NCBI GenBank assembly: GCA_020433785.1
Contig: JAGRCC010000756.1
Location: forward strand, 1 to 11,590
Source: Anaerolineae bacterium
GTDB lineage: Bacteria > Chloroflexota > Anaerolineae > 4572-78 > J111
Length of the DNA stretch: 11,590 nt
Direction: 5' to 3'
This document shows, piece by piece, positions 6,080 through 11,590 of the stretch (its first letter is position 1; every line of letters begins with the position of its first letter). Made by a program: the position numbers and the translations under genes. The notes beneath the pieces are model-generated. The model saw only the letters and a program-made list of their open reading frames with translations, was not told where the DNA came from and made no database searches.

Positions 6080-6802
6080 ATGCAAATTAATTGGACTCTG
6101 CTGACATATTTAATCATTATATATTTCGCCGTGGCCGGTTTTTCCAGAGGCTGGTGGCGAGAAGCCATTACCACGGTTTTTCTAGCCGTGCTGGTCTTCT
6201 TACTCCAAAATCCGGATTGGGCCCAGACCATTATTGATACAATTAATAGTTGGATTGCGGCCATCTGGTCTTACATTCCGACCGGGATCACCGATGTGGT
6301 TAACAATGGGTTGACCAACTTTTTCGCGGTCACCACCCGCACCGATAACCCTTTCCAGCTTGATCCGAGCGCGCCTGAAACTTGGTTTTTTATCTTAATC
6401 ATCTTTATGGTGTTGTCGGCGATTATTGGCGGGTTGGGCTTCAGGCACCAGCCCACCGGCTTTGGCCGCCTGTTGGGTATTGGGATGGGCGCGTTAAATG
6501 GCTATCTGTTGTTAAGTATTGCCCGCGAATATTTGGATGGACGCGCCTTACCGGGCGGCGAGGTGGCCGCGGCCTCCGAAGTGTCGCTGGTAGGCGGCAG
6601 TTCCTTTGGACAGGCCGCTTCATCGGTCTCGATTCAAGCGGTGAATTTACCGAACATAACCGTGATGGACAGTATTATCCCTTGGTTGGTGATTGGGCTT
6701 GGCCTCTTGTTTTTGTTTGCGATAGTTAACACGCGCTTTAGATTTCTTACAAGTAACGAAGGCCGGAAAATTGAGACCCAGCGGCCGCCTTTCTATCGGT
6801 AG
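6080..6802 (+). CDS. CvpA-like multi-pass membrane protein, second of the tandem pair
   Basis: A 240-aa paralogue of the preceding gene, aligning along nearly its whole length. Shared blocks include INWTLL at 3-8, GFSRGWWREAI at 20-30, VFLAVLVFLLQNP at 33-45, ILIIFMV at 105-111, GALNGYLLL (137-145) followed by REYLDGRALPGG (149-160), and DSIIPW (197-202). The predicted topology is the same, with a short polar C-terminus (KIETQRPPFYR). The most variable part is the polar segment at about 70-98 and the serine-rich stretch at 163-186, probably an exposed loop. AAGAGG at 6067-6072 is a good Shine-Dalgarno for ATG 6080. The gap from the first copy is 70 nt, and murC follows after 16 nt. The divergence shows the duplication is not recent. 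Function is unknown; the CvpA-like label rests on the N-terminal motif alone. Confidence 0.6.
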   Translation: MQINWTLLTYLIIIYFAVAGFSRGWWREAITTVFLAVLVFLLQNPDWAQTIIDTINSWIAAIWSYIPTGITDVVNNGLTNFFAVTTRTDNPFQLDPSAPETWFFILIIFMVLSAIIGGLGFRHQPTGFGRLLGIGMGALNGYLLLSIAREYLDGRALPGGEVAAASEVSLVGGSSFGQAASSVSIQAVNLPNITVMDSIIPWLVIGLGLLFLFAIVNTRFRFLTSNEGRKIETQRPPFYR

Positions 6803-6818
6803 ACGGACCTGATTGATT

Positions 6819-8180
6819 ATGCCAACAGTTCACTTGATCGGCATTGGCGGCGCGGGTTTATCCGCCATCGCCACCGTACTTTTACAACAGGGCTATCAGG
6901 TCTCCGGCTCCGACTTACAAGCCTCGGCTGCGACCGCCCGATTAGAGGCGCTAGGCGCGACGGTTTACATCGGCCAGCGCGCCGAGAACTTGCATCCGGC
7001 CATCGAGACGGTGATCGTCTCGTCGGCGGTTAGTGCGACCAACCCGGAATTGCAGGCGGCGCGGCAGTTGGGCTTAACCGTCTGCAAGCGCGATGAGTGG
7101 CTGGGCCAGATGATGGCCGGGTATGAAGGCATCGCCGTGGCCGGCACGCACGGCAAAACAACCACAACGGCCATGACCGCCTTTATGCTCGAAAGGTTGG
7201 GCCAAAATCCCACCTACATTGTCGGCGGCTTTATCCCTCAACTGGACCGTAACGCCGCCGCCGGAACCGGCCGGGCCTTTGTCATCGAGGCCGATGAATA
7301 CGACCACATGTTTCTGGGGCTACGGCCCACCGTAGCCGTCGTCACCATTGTCGAGTGGGATCACCCGGATATTTTTCCCACGCCGGAACAGTTGTATCAG
7401 GCCTTCACCGATTTTGTACAGTTGGTTCCCGCCGATGGGCTGGTCATCGGCTGCGGCGACGCGCCCGGCGTGGATCTTGTTACCCGATCAGCGCGCGCAT
7501 CGGTGGTGACCTATGGGCTGCAAGCTGGCAACGATTGGCAGGCGGACGAGGTTACACCGAACGACCGGGGCGGCTCGGATTTTGGGGTGATGCGAGCCGG
7601 CGAATTAGTTGCGACCGTTTCGCTGGCCGTGCCGGGACAGCACAATGTCCAAAACGCCCTGGCCGCACTGGTGGTGGCCGATCACCAACAGTTGGATTTA
7701 CCGGCGGCCACGGCGGCACTGGGTGAGTTTCAGGGTACGAGCCGCCGATTCGAGCTAAAGGGTGAGGTTAACGGCGTCACGGTCATCGATGATTACGCCC
7801 ATCACCCGACCGAGATCAGAGCGACCTTGGCCGCTGCTCGTACCCGGTTCGGGGCGCGGCCCATCTGGGCGGTGTTGCAGCCGCACACTTTTAGCCGCAC
7901 TTTAACATTACTAACCGATTTTGCCAACGCCTTCGCCGACGCCGATCATGTGATCGTGGTCGATATCTTTCCTTCCCGCGAACAGGATCAGGGACTGGTC
8001 AGCAGCCGCGATATCGTCAGCCGCATGACCCACCCGGACGCCCGGTACATCGGTCCGTTGGCCGCGGCCACCGACGTTTTGGCCGCCCAGTTAGCCCCGG
8101 ACGATGTGTTATTGACCTTAGGCGCGGGCGACGGCTACAAAGTCGGCGAATGGGTGCTGGACAGGTTGTCCGGCGGATAG
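6819..8180 (+). CDS. murC: UDP-N-acetylmuramate--L-alanine ligase MurC
   Basis: Cytoplasmic ATP-dependent ligase that adds the first residue, L-alanine, to UDP-MurNAc. I use ATG 6819 (MPTVHLIGIGGAG, 453 aa) rather than the in-frame TTG at 6813, because it is the stronger codon and gives the usual family N-terminus. Motifs in order, numbered from this start: Rossmann loop GIGGAGLSAIA at 8-18, P-loop GTHGKTTTTA at 109-118, EADEYDHMFL at 157-166, VEWDHPDIFPT at 178-188, GQHNVQNALAA at 273-283, DDYAHHPTEI at 324-333, QPHTFSRT at 354-361, FPSREQD at 384-390 and LGAGDGYKVG at 434-443. Length is normal. There are 16 nt from the preceding membrane protein gene and 65 nt to the next ORF. Identification is secure. 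Confidence 0.96.
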   Translation: MPTVHLIGIGGAGLSAIATVLLQQGYQVSGSDLQASAATARLEALGATVYIGQRAENLHPAIETVIVSSAVSATNPELQAARQLGLTVCKRDEWLGQMMAGYEGIAVAGTHGKTTTTAMTAFMLERLGQNPTYIVGGFIPQLDRNAAAGTGRAFVIEADEYDHMFLGLRPTVAVVTIVEWDHPDIFPTPEQLYQAFTDFVQLVPADGLVIGCGDAPGVDLVTRSARASVVTYGLQAGNDWQADEVTPNDRGGSDFGVMRAGELVATVSLAVPGQHNVQNALAALVVADHQQLDLPAATAALGEFQGTSRRFELKGEVNGVTVIDDYAHHPTEIRATLAAARTRFGARPIWAVLQPHTFSRTLTLLTDFANAFADADHVIVVDIFPSREQDQGLVSSRDIVSRMTHPDARYIGPLAAATDVLAAQLAPDDVLLTLGAGDGYKVGEWVLDRLSGG

Positions 8181-8232
8181 CCTACGCAGTCTACTCACTA
8201 GGTAAGTTCTATTCAAGTCAACAGTCCATAGA

Positions 8233-8237
8233 AAGGA
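8233..8237 (+). promoter_or_regulatory. Ribosome binding site that fixes the start of the 68-aa ORF
   Basis: AAGGA (within AAAGGAAG) ends 8 nt before the ATG at 8246. A longer reading beginning at ATG 8150 would overlap the conserved murC C-terminus and has no such site, so 8246 is preferred. Confidence 0.65.
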
Positions 8238-8245
8238 AGACACTG

Positions 8246-8452
8246 ATGACGAAACCTAACCTAAAACTCATCGGTCAACGGCGACGCCAACCTAAGCCCT
8301 CATCAAAACCATTGCCCATCCCCCCCTTCCTAACGCCGGCCGAGCGGATCGAAGGGGCGCGTTTCAAGGTGTTGACCATCGAGCGAGCGGCCCGGCAAGC
8401 CCGTCTCCGCCGGATGGTGGCCCGACTGCAAGATTTGGATCATGTCGCATAA
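8246..8452 (+). CDS. Small basic hypothetical protein (68 aa) before murB
   Basis: I do not recognise this gene. With the start at ATG 8246 the product is 68 aa and strongly basic. An N-terminal half rich in R, K and P (IGQRRRQPKPSSKPLPIPP, 9-27) looks disordered. A C-terminal half starting at LTPAERIEGARF (29-40) is Arg- and Ala-rich and would form a long amphipathic helix (TIERAARQARLRRMVARLQDL, 44-64). There is no membrane segment and no cysteine. Such composition would suit binding to nucleic acid, acidic lipid headgroups or an acidic protein, but that is inference. Its stop overlaps the murB start by 11 nt, so murB translation probably depends on it. It could serve mainly as a coupling leader. 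The Shine-Dalgarno and the overlap both argue that it is translated. Confidence 0.65.
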   Translation: MTKPNLKLIGQRRRQPKPSSKPLPIPPFLTPAERIEGARFKVLTIERAARQARLRRMVARLQDLDHVA

Positions 8453-9398
8453 AGCGATTGAGGCGCTGGCCGCGGCCCTGACTGCCGCCTTTGGTGACCG
8501 GCCGCGGCTCGATGAACCGCTGGCCAACCACACCACGTCTCGCTTAGGAGGTCCGGCGGATATCTGGCTGCCCGTCAGCCAGATCGATGAGCTGGTCGAG
8601 GTAGTCACTCTGGCCCGGCAACATCAGGTCCCGATTTTTATGCTGGGCGGCGGGGCCAATATTCTCATCACCGATGGCGGGATTCGCGGCCTGGTCATCG
8701 AAAATCGAACTAAGCGAGTTCAGCTTCACCCACCGCAGCCCGGCCGTGACCAGCGCTTGTTAACCGCCGATAGCGGCGTGGTGCTGCCCAACCTGGCCCG
8801 GCGCTGCGCCCGAGAAGGGTTAAGCGGCTTTGAATGGGCCGTCGGGGTGCCGGGAACGGTGGGCGGGGCGGTGGTCAACAATGCCGGTGCTTACGGCCGC
8901 GATATGGCGGCCACCCTGGTCCGGGCTGAGCTGTTATCGCCTGACGGTGAGCGAGTCTGGCAGCCGGTGACGTGGTTAAAGTACGATTACCGGACGTCGA
9001 TTTTGAAGTGGCAGCCCAATTTAGCCTGGGTCGTGCTGCAGGCCGAACTGCAATTTACTCCCGCTGCGCCCGAGGCGGTTGAGGCCCGAATGACCGGCTT
9101 CAATGAGCGCCGCAAAAGCAGCCAGCCGCCGGGCGCGACAATGGGTAGTATGTTTAAAAATCCCCCCGGCGACTATGCCGGCCGGTTGATCGAGGCGGCG
9201 GGGTTGAAAGGGCAGCGGGTCGGCCAGGCCCAAATTTCAACCGTCCACGCCAACTTTTTTCATAACTTAGGCGGGGCGACCTCGACCGAGATGATAGCGT
9301 TGATTGAAATGACCCAACAGGTGGTCGAGGACAAATTCAAAGTGAGTTTAGAATTAGAAATCGAGGTGGTCGGTGAGTCAGCAGAACCAACCCCCTAA
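8442..9398 (+). CDS. murB: UDP-N-acetylenolpyruvoylglucosamine reductase MurB
   Basis: Cytoplasmic FAD- and NADPH-dependent reductase that converts UDP-GlcNAc-enolpyruvate to UDP-MurNAc, the MurC substrate. FAD-binding motifs are present: [12 protein letters not shown] at 29-40, [18 protein letters not shown] at 68-85, and [19 protein letters not shown] at 134-152. Catalytic elements are Arg 184 in YDYRTS, Ser 236 in GSMFKNPPG, and a Glu in the LELEIE segment (303-308). The compact 318-aa size and the sequence around [11 protein letters not shown] fit the shorter type II MurB rather than the E. coli form. No clear Shine-Dalgarno precedes ATG 8442; translation probably reinitiates from the 68-aa ORF that ends 11 nt inside murB. 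The stop overlaps ddl by 26 nt. Identification is secure. Confidence 0.96.
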   Translation: MSHKAIEALAAALTAAFGDRPRLDEPLANHTTSRLGGPADIWLPVSQIDELVEVVTLARQHQVPIFMLGGGANILITDGGIRGLVIENRTKRVQLHPPQPGRDQRLLTADSGVVLPNLARRCAREGLSGFEWAVGVPGTVGGAVVNNAGAYGRDMAATLVRAELLSPDGERVWQPVTWLKYDYRTSILKWQPNLAWVVLQAELQFTPAAPEAVEARMTGFNERRKSSQPPGATMGSMFKNPPGDYAGRLIEAAGLKGQRVGQAQISTVHANFFHNLGGATSTEMIALIEMTQQVVEDKFKVSLELEIEVVGESAEPTP

Positions 9399-10500
9399 AA
9401 AAATACGCGTCGGTCTGGTATTTGGCGGGCGCAGTGGCGAACATGAGGTCAGCTTGACCTCCGCCAAAGGCATTATGCAGGCCATGGACCCGGCCCGCTA
9501 CGACATTGTGCCGATCGGCATTACCAAGGCCGGGCAGTGGCTCACCGGTGAGAATATTCACCAACGGCTGGTCGAAGCGGCGGCTGGTCATCCGGTGCTG
9601 GCCAATTCGACCGCAGCGACCGAGTCGTCGCCTGAAAACAGCCTGGTCCTGCCGATTTCCGAGACCGGCCCGCTGGATGTGATTTTTCCGGTGCTGCACG
9701 GCCCCTTTGGCGAGGACGGCACGGTGCAGGGTTTTCTAGACCTGGTCGGCCTCCCTTACGTTGGCGCGGGGGTGATGGCCAGCGCGGTGGGCATGGATAA
9801 AGCCATCTGCAAGAAAATCTTTGAGGCCCACGGCCTGCCGATCTTGCCTTATCGCGTTTTTCTGCGCCGGCAGTGGCACAGCCAACCGGAAGCGGTCCTC
9901 GATGTCTGCGAAGCCGGATTGACCTACCCGATGTTTGTCAAGCCGGCCAATTTAGGCAGCAGCGTCGGCGTCCACAAGGCCAAAAATCGAGACGATCTGC
10001 GGGCCGGTCTAACCGACGCCGCCCACTACGACCGTAAACTTGTGGTCGAGCAGGGCATCGACGCCCGCGAGATTGAGGTCAGCGTGCTGGGCAACGACGA
10101 CCCCATCGCCTCGGTGCCGGGTGAGATTATCGCCTCCCGTGAGTTTTACAGTTACGCGGCCAAATACATCGACAACAGTTCGGAGCTGCTGATCCCCGCG
10201 CCCTTGAGTCCGGCTCAGACCGAGCAGGCCCGCCACCTGGCCGTGGCCGCGTTTCAGGCGGTCGATGCCGCCGGGCTGGCGCGCTGCGATTTTCTGCTCG
10301 ATAAAGCCGACGGCGAACTGTACCTGAATGAAATCAACACTATGCCGGGCTTCACGCCCATCAGCATGTATCCCAAACTGTGGGCAGCCAGCGGCTTGTC
10401 CTACAGCGAGCTAATCGACCGCTTGATTGAACTGGCTTTAGAGCGGTTTGACGATAAACAGCAGTCGAAAACGACCTTTGATGTCGACCAGGCGGAGTAG
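9373..10500 (+). CDS. ddl: D-alanine--D-alanine ligase Ddl
   Basis: Cytoplasmic ATP-grasp ligase that makes the D-Ala-D-Ala dipeptide used later by MurF. N-terminal GLVFGGRSGEHEVSLTSA spans 14-31, HGPFGEDGTVQG 109-120, MDKAICKKIF 141-150, FVKPANLGSSVGV 188-200, EQGIDAREIEVSVLG 226-240, the omega-loop YSYAAKY 259-265, and the metal-binding end NEINTMPGFTP 319-329. The Tyr after Lys in AAKY (265) is the residue linked to D-Ala rather than D-lactate specificity, so ordinary D-Ala-D-Ala stems are predicted. The GTG start at 9373 lies inside murB (26-nt overlap), with a GAGG Shine-Dalgarno at 9363-9366. At 375 aa it is of usual length; the extra charged C-terminal stretch from about 358 is not conserved in the family. 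Identification is secure. Confidence 0.96.
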   Translation: MSQQNQPPKKIRVGLVFGGRSGEHEVSLTSAKGIMQAMDPARYDIVPIGITKAGQWLTGENIHQRLVEAAAGHPVLANSTAATESSPENSLVLPISETGPLDVIFPVLHGPFGEDGTVQGFLDLVGLPYVGAGVMASAVGMDKAICKKIFEAHGLPILPYRVFLRRQWHSQPEAVLDVCEAGLTYPMFVKPANLGSSVGVHKAKNRDDLRAGLTDAAHYDRKLVVEQGIDAREIEVSVLGNDDPIASVPGEIIASREFYSYAAKYIDNSSELLIPAPLSPAQTEQARHLAVAAFQAVDAAGLARCDFLLDKADGELYLNEINTMPGFTPISMYPKLWAASGLSYSELIDRLIELALERFDDKQQSKTTFDVDQAE

Positions 10501-10508
10501 GTGAGACT

Positions 10509-10529
10509 GGAGATTAGAGATTAGAACTA
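10509..10529. repeat. Purine-rich heptad repeat after ddl
   Basis: Units GGAGATT (10509-10515), AGAGATT (10516-10522) and AGAACTA (10523-10529) form a short degenerate 7-nt series just after the ddl stop. This mirrors the AGTCGGT array after murD. Confidence 0.55.
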
Positions 10530-10534
10530 AAAAC

Positions 10535-10618
10535 AAGGTGACAGTCACTTATTGTCGATAAATCAGTATCGAGTTGGGGCAAATGGTTGGTTTAGCATGC
10601 CCAAGTGACTGTCACCTT
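10535..10618. repeat. 84-bp element bounded by perfect 16-bp inverted repeats (REPIN- or MITE-like)
   Basis: The left arm AAGGTGACAGTCACTT (10535-10550) and the right arm AAGTGACTGTCACCTT (10603-10618) are exact reverse complements, separated by 52 nt. Each arm is itself a near-palindrome around one central base (GTGAC-A-GTCAC). Two inverted palindromic units with a spacer is the layout of REP doublets (REPINs) and also of small non-autonomous transposable elements. No transposase is present in the window. An alternative is a pair of dyad operator sites before ftsQ, with centres 67 bp apart. Confidence 0.75.
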
Positions 10619-10629
10619 TAGAACTCTCT

Positions 10630-10650
10630 AATTACCAATTACCAATTACC
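10630..10650. repeat. Heptanucleotide tandem repeat AATTACC just before the ftsQ start
   Basis: Three exact copies of AATTACC (10630-10636, 10637-10643, 10644-10650) are followed by AAC and then the ftsQ ATG at 10654. The array occupies the normal Shine-Dalgarno position, and no purine-rich binding site is visible, as with ftsW. Confidence 0.85.
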
Positions 10651-10653
10651 AAC

Positions 10654-11550
10654 ATGTTCACCCAAAAGAAACGACGCCGCCGGCGCTCTGAAATGCGGTT
10701 GGGGGCCCAAGCAATCAAATATCAAACAACCGCTGCCAAACCTAGGCTGTCGATGGCGCCGGTGGTAACTTTTTGGCAGGCGCGCGGGGTTAAGTTCAGC
10801 GGCGTGCTGGCGCTGGGCTTGCTGATTTTGGTGATTTATGTGCTGTTTACCTCGAGTTCATTTTTTGTCTACGGCGCTGAAATTCGGGGTAACGTGGCAA
10901 TTTCGGCCCGCGAGATTTATGTGGCCGGCCAGATCGACAGCCAGAGCGTCTTTTGGCTCAGCCCGGCTGAGATCGAACGCAACATCGAGGCGCTGCCCAA
11001 CATCAAGTCGGCTGCGGTTACGGTTAAGTTACCAGCCCGGGTCTCGATTGAGGTGGCCGAGCGCCGGCCGCAGTTACTGTGGCAGTCCGGGGATACGGTC
11101 TGGTGGGTGGATGAGGAAGGTACGGTGGTGCCGCCCAAAGCCGAGATGGAAGATATGCTCAAGATTGTGGATGATGACCGGCAGCCCTTGGAAGTGGGGT
11201 ATCAAATCGATCCGGCGTTGATCAAGGGCGCTCAAACGCTGCGGATCTTAGCGCCGGATGTTCGGGTGGTGCGTCACGCCCGAGCCACCGGCTTAATGGT
11301 GGCTACACCTGAAGGCTGGCCGGTCTATTTGGGCGATGGCGCCGATATGAAGGCCAAGTTAATGGTTCTCAGTACCCTGCTACCTCAACTGCGCGAAAAT
11401 GAGCGCCCACCGGCTTATATTGATTTACGCGATCCGCTTCAGCCGGTCTACCGAACCATTCCGGAACCCCGGATCGAGCCGCCGCCGTTACGTCAACCTG
11501 TTCCGGTTAGGCCGCCTGTTCCGGCCCCATTTAGACAGAACCGGCCTTAA
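10654..11550 (+). CDS. ftsQ: Cell division protein FtsQ (POTRA domain)
   Basis: Bitopic divisome protein that connects cytoplasmic and external division factors. The N-terminal cytoplasmic part is very basic (KKRRRRR, 5-11). One membrane helix follows at about 48-68, then an extracytoplasmic POTRA-like domain starting at FFVYGAEIRGN (70-80). The POTRA pattern is clear in SPAEIERNIEALPNIKSAAV (103-122) and LPARVSIEVAERRPQLLW (126-143), followed by WVDEEGTVVP (151-160). The FtsQ second domain covers about 165-262. The last 30 residues are proline- and arginine-rich (PPPLRQPVPVRPPVPAPF, 276-293) and look disordered; this tail is unusual. Position after ddl matches the classic ddl-ftsQ order. In Gram-positive bacteria the same family is called DivIB. 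The start is ATG 10654; in-frame Met codons at 14 and 34 are alternatives. No Shine-Dalgarno is seen. Confidence 0.9.
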   Translation: MFTQKKRRRRRSEMRLGAQAIKYQTTAAKPRLSMAPVVTFWQARGVKFSGVLALGLLILVIYVLFTSSSFFVYGAEIRGNVAISAREIYVAGQIDSQSVFWLSPAEIERNIEALPNIKSAAVTVKLPARVSIEVAERRPQLLWQSGDTVWWVDEEGTVVPPKAEMEDMLKIVDDDRQPLEVGYQIDPALIKGAQTLRILAPDVRVVRHARATGLMVATPEGWPVYLGDGADMKAKLMVLSTLLPQLRENERPPAYIDLRDPLQPVYRTIPEPRIEPPPLRQPVPVRPPVPAPFRQNRP

Positions 11551-11570
11551 ATTTTAAGGAAAAGCACGAT

Positions 11571-11590
11571 ATGTTGTGGTATAAGATATT
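11571..11590 (+). CDS. Start of a downstream gene, truncated by window edge
   Basis: An ATG at 11571 is preceded by AAGGA at 11556-11560 (10-nt spacing), and six full codons are visible (MLWYKI). By dcw order ftsA would be expected after ftsQ, but these few residues do not resemble a usual FtsA beginning and are too few to assign. It could be an inserted gene before ftsA. Confidence 0.4.

Noticed and set aside
7355..7726. Plus-strand open frame of 123 codons inside murC
   Set aside because: It overlaps well-conserved murC sequence in another frame; the G/R-rich composition is typical of an out-of-frame reading.
8150..8245. Upstream ATG extending the 68-aa ORF to 100 aa
   Set aside because: It lies inside the conserved murC C-terminus in another frame and has no ribosome binding site; AAGGA fits the ATG at 8246.

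Overview
The window is most of a division and cell wall (dcw) cluster, with every gene on the + strand: mraY (5' end cut off) - small ORF (94 aa) - murD - ftsW - murG - two tandem paralogous membrane proteins - murC - small ORF (68 aa) - murB - ddl - ftsQ - start of another gene. The canonical dcw order is kept, but four extra genes are inserted: two small hypothetical ORFs and a duplicated CvpA-like membrane protein pair between murG and murC. I see no RNA genes, CRISPR arrays, transposase genes or convincing rho-independent terminators.

The organism looks like a free-living, peptidoglycan-making bacterium with moderately GC-rich DNA. The gene order, the divergent MurG and FtsW motifs, and the repeat-laden gaps suggest Chloroflexota (Anaerolineae-like) or a similar deep lineage. 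This is inference from memory of such genomes; the sequence alone does not prove it.

The genes form one pathway. MurC, MurD and Ddl build the UDP-MurNAc-peptide, with MurB supplying UDP-MurNAc. MraY and MurG make lipids I and II, FtsW polymerises lipid II at the septum, and FtsQ links the divisome. Most junctions are tight or overlapping: ftsW/murG 89 nt, murG/cvpA-like 1 11 nt, 68-aa ORF/murB 11 nt, murB/ddl 26 nt. This implies translational coupling in one long transcript.

The three longest gaps all carry repeat or palindromic DNA. Gap 1312-1450 holds a long imperfect hairpin. Gap 2912-3004 holds two sets of 7-nt tandem repeats. Gap 10501-10653 holds 7-nt repeats around an 84-bp element bounded by a perfect 16-bp inverted repeat. 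In the last two gaps the 7-nt repeats run almost to the start codon of ftsW or ftsQ, where a Shine-Dalgarno site would be expected and none is visible.

The points most worth following up are the heptad-repeat leaders, the REPIN-like element before ftsQ, the 89-nt ftsW/murG overprint (natural or frameshift), and the duplicated membrane protein pair. I see no clear evidence of a wholly new multi-gene system; the unfamiliar parts are the inserted genes and the repeats.
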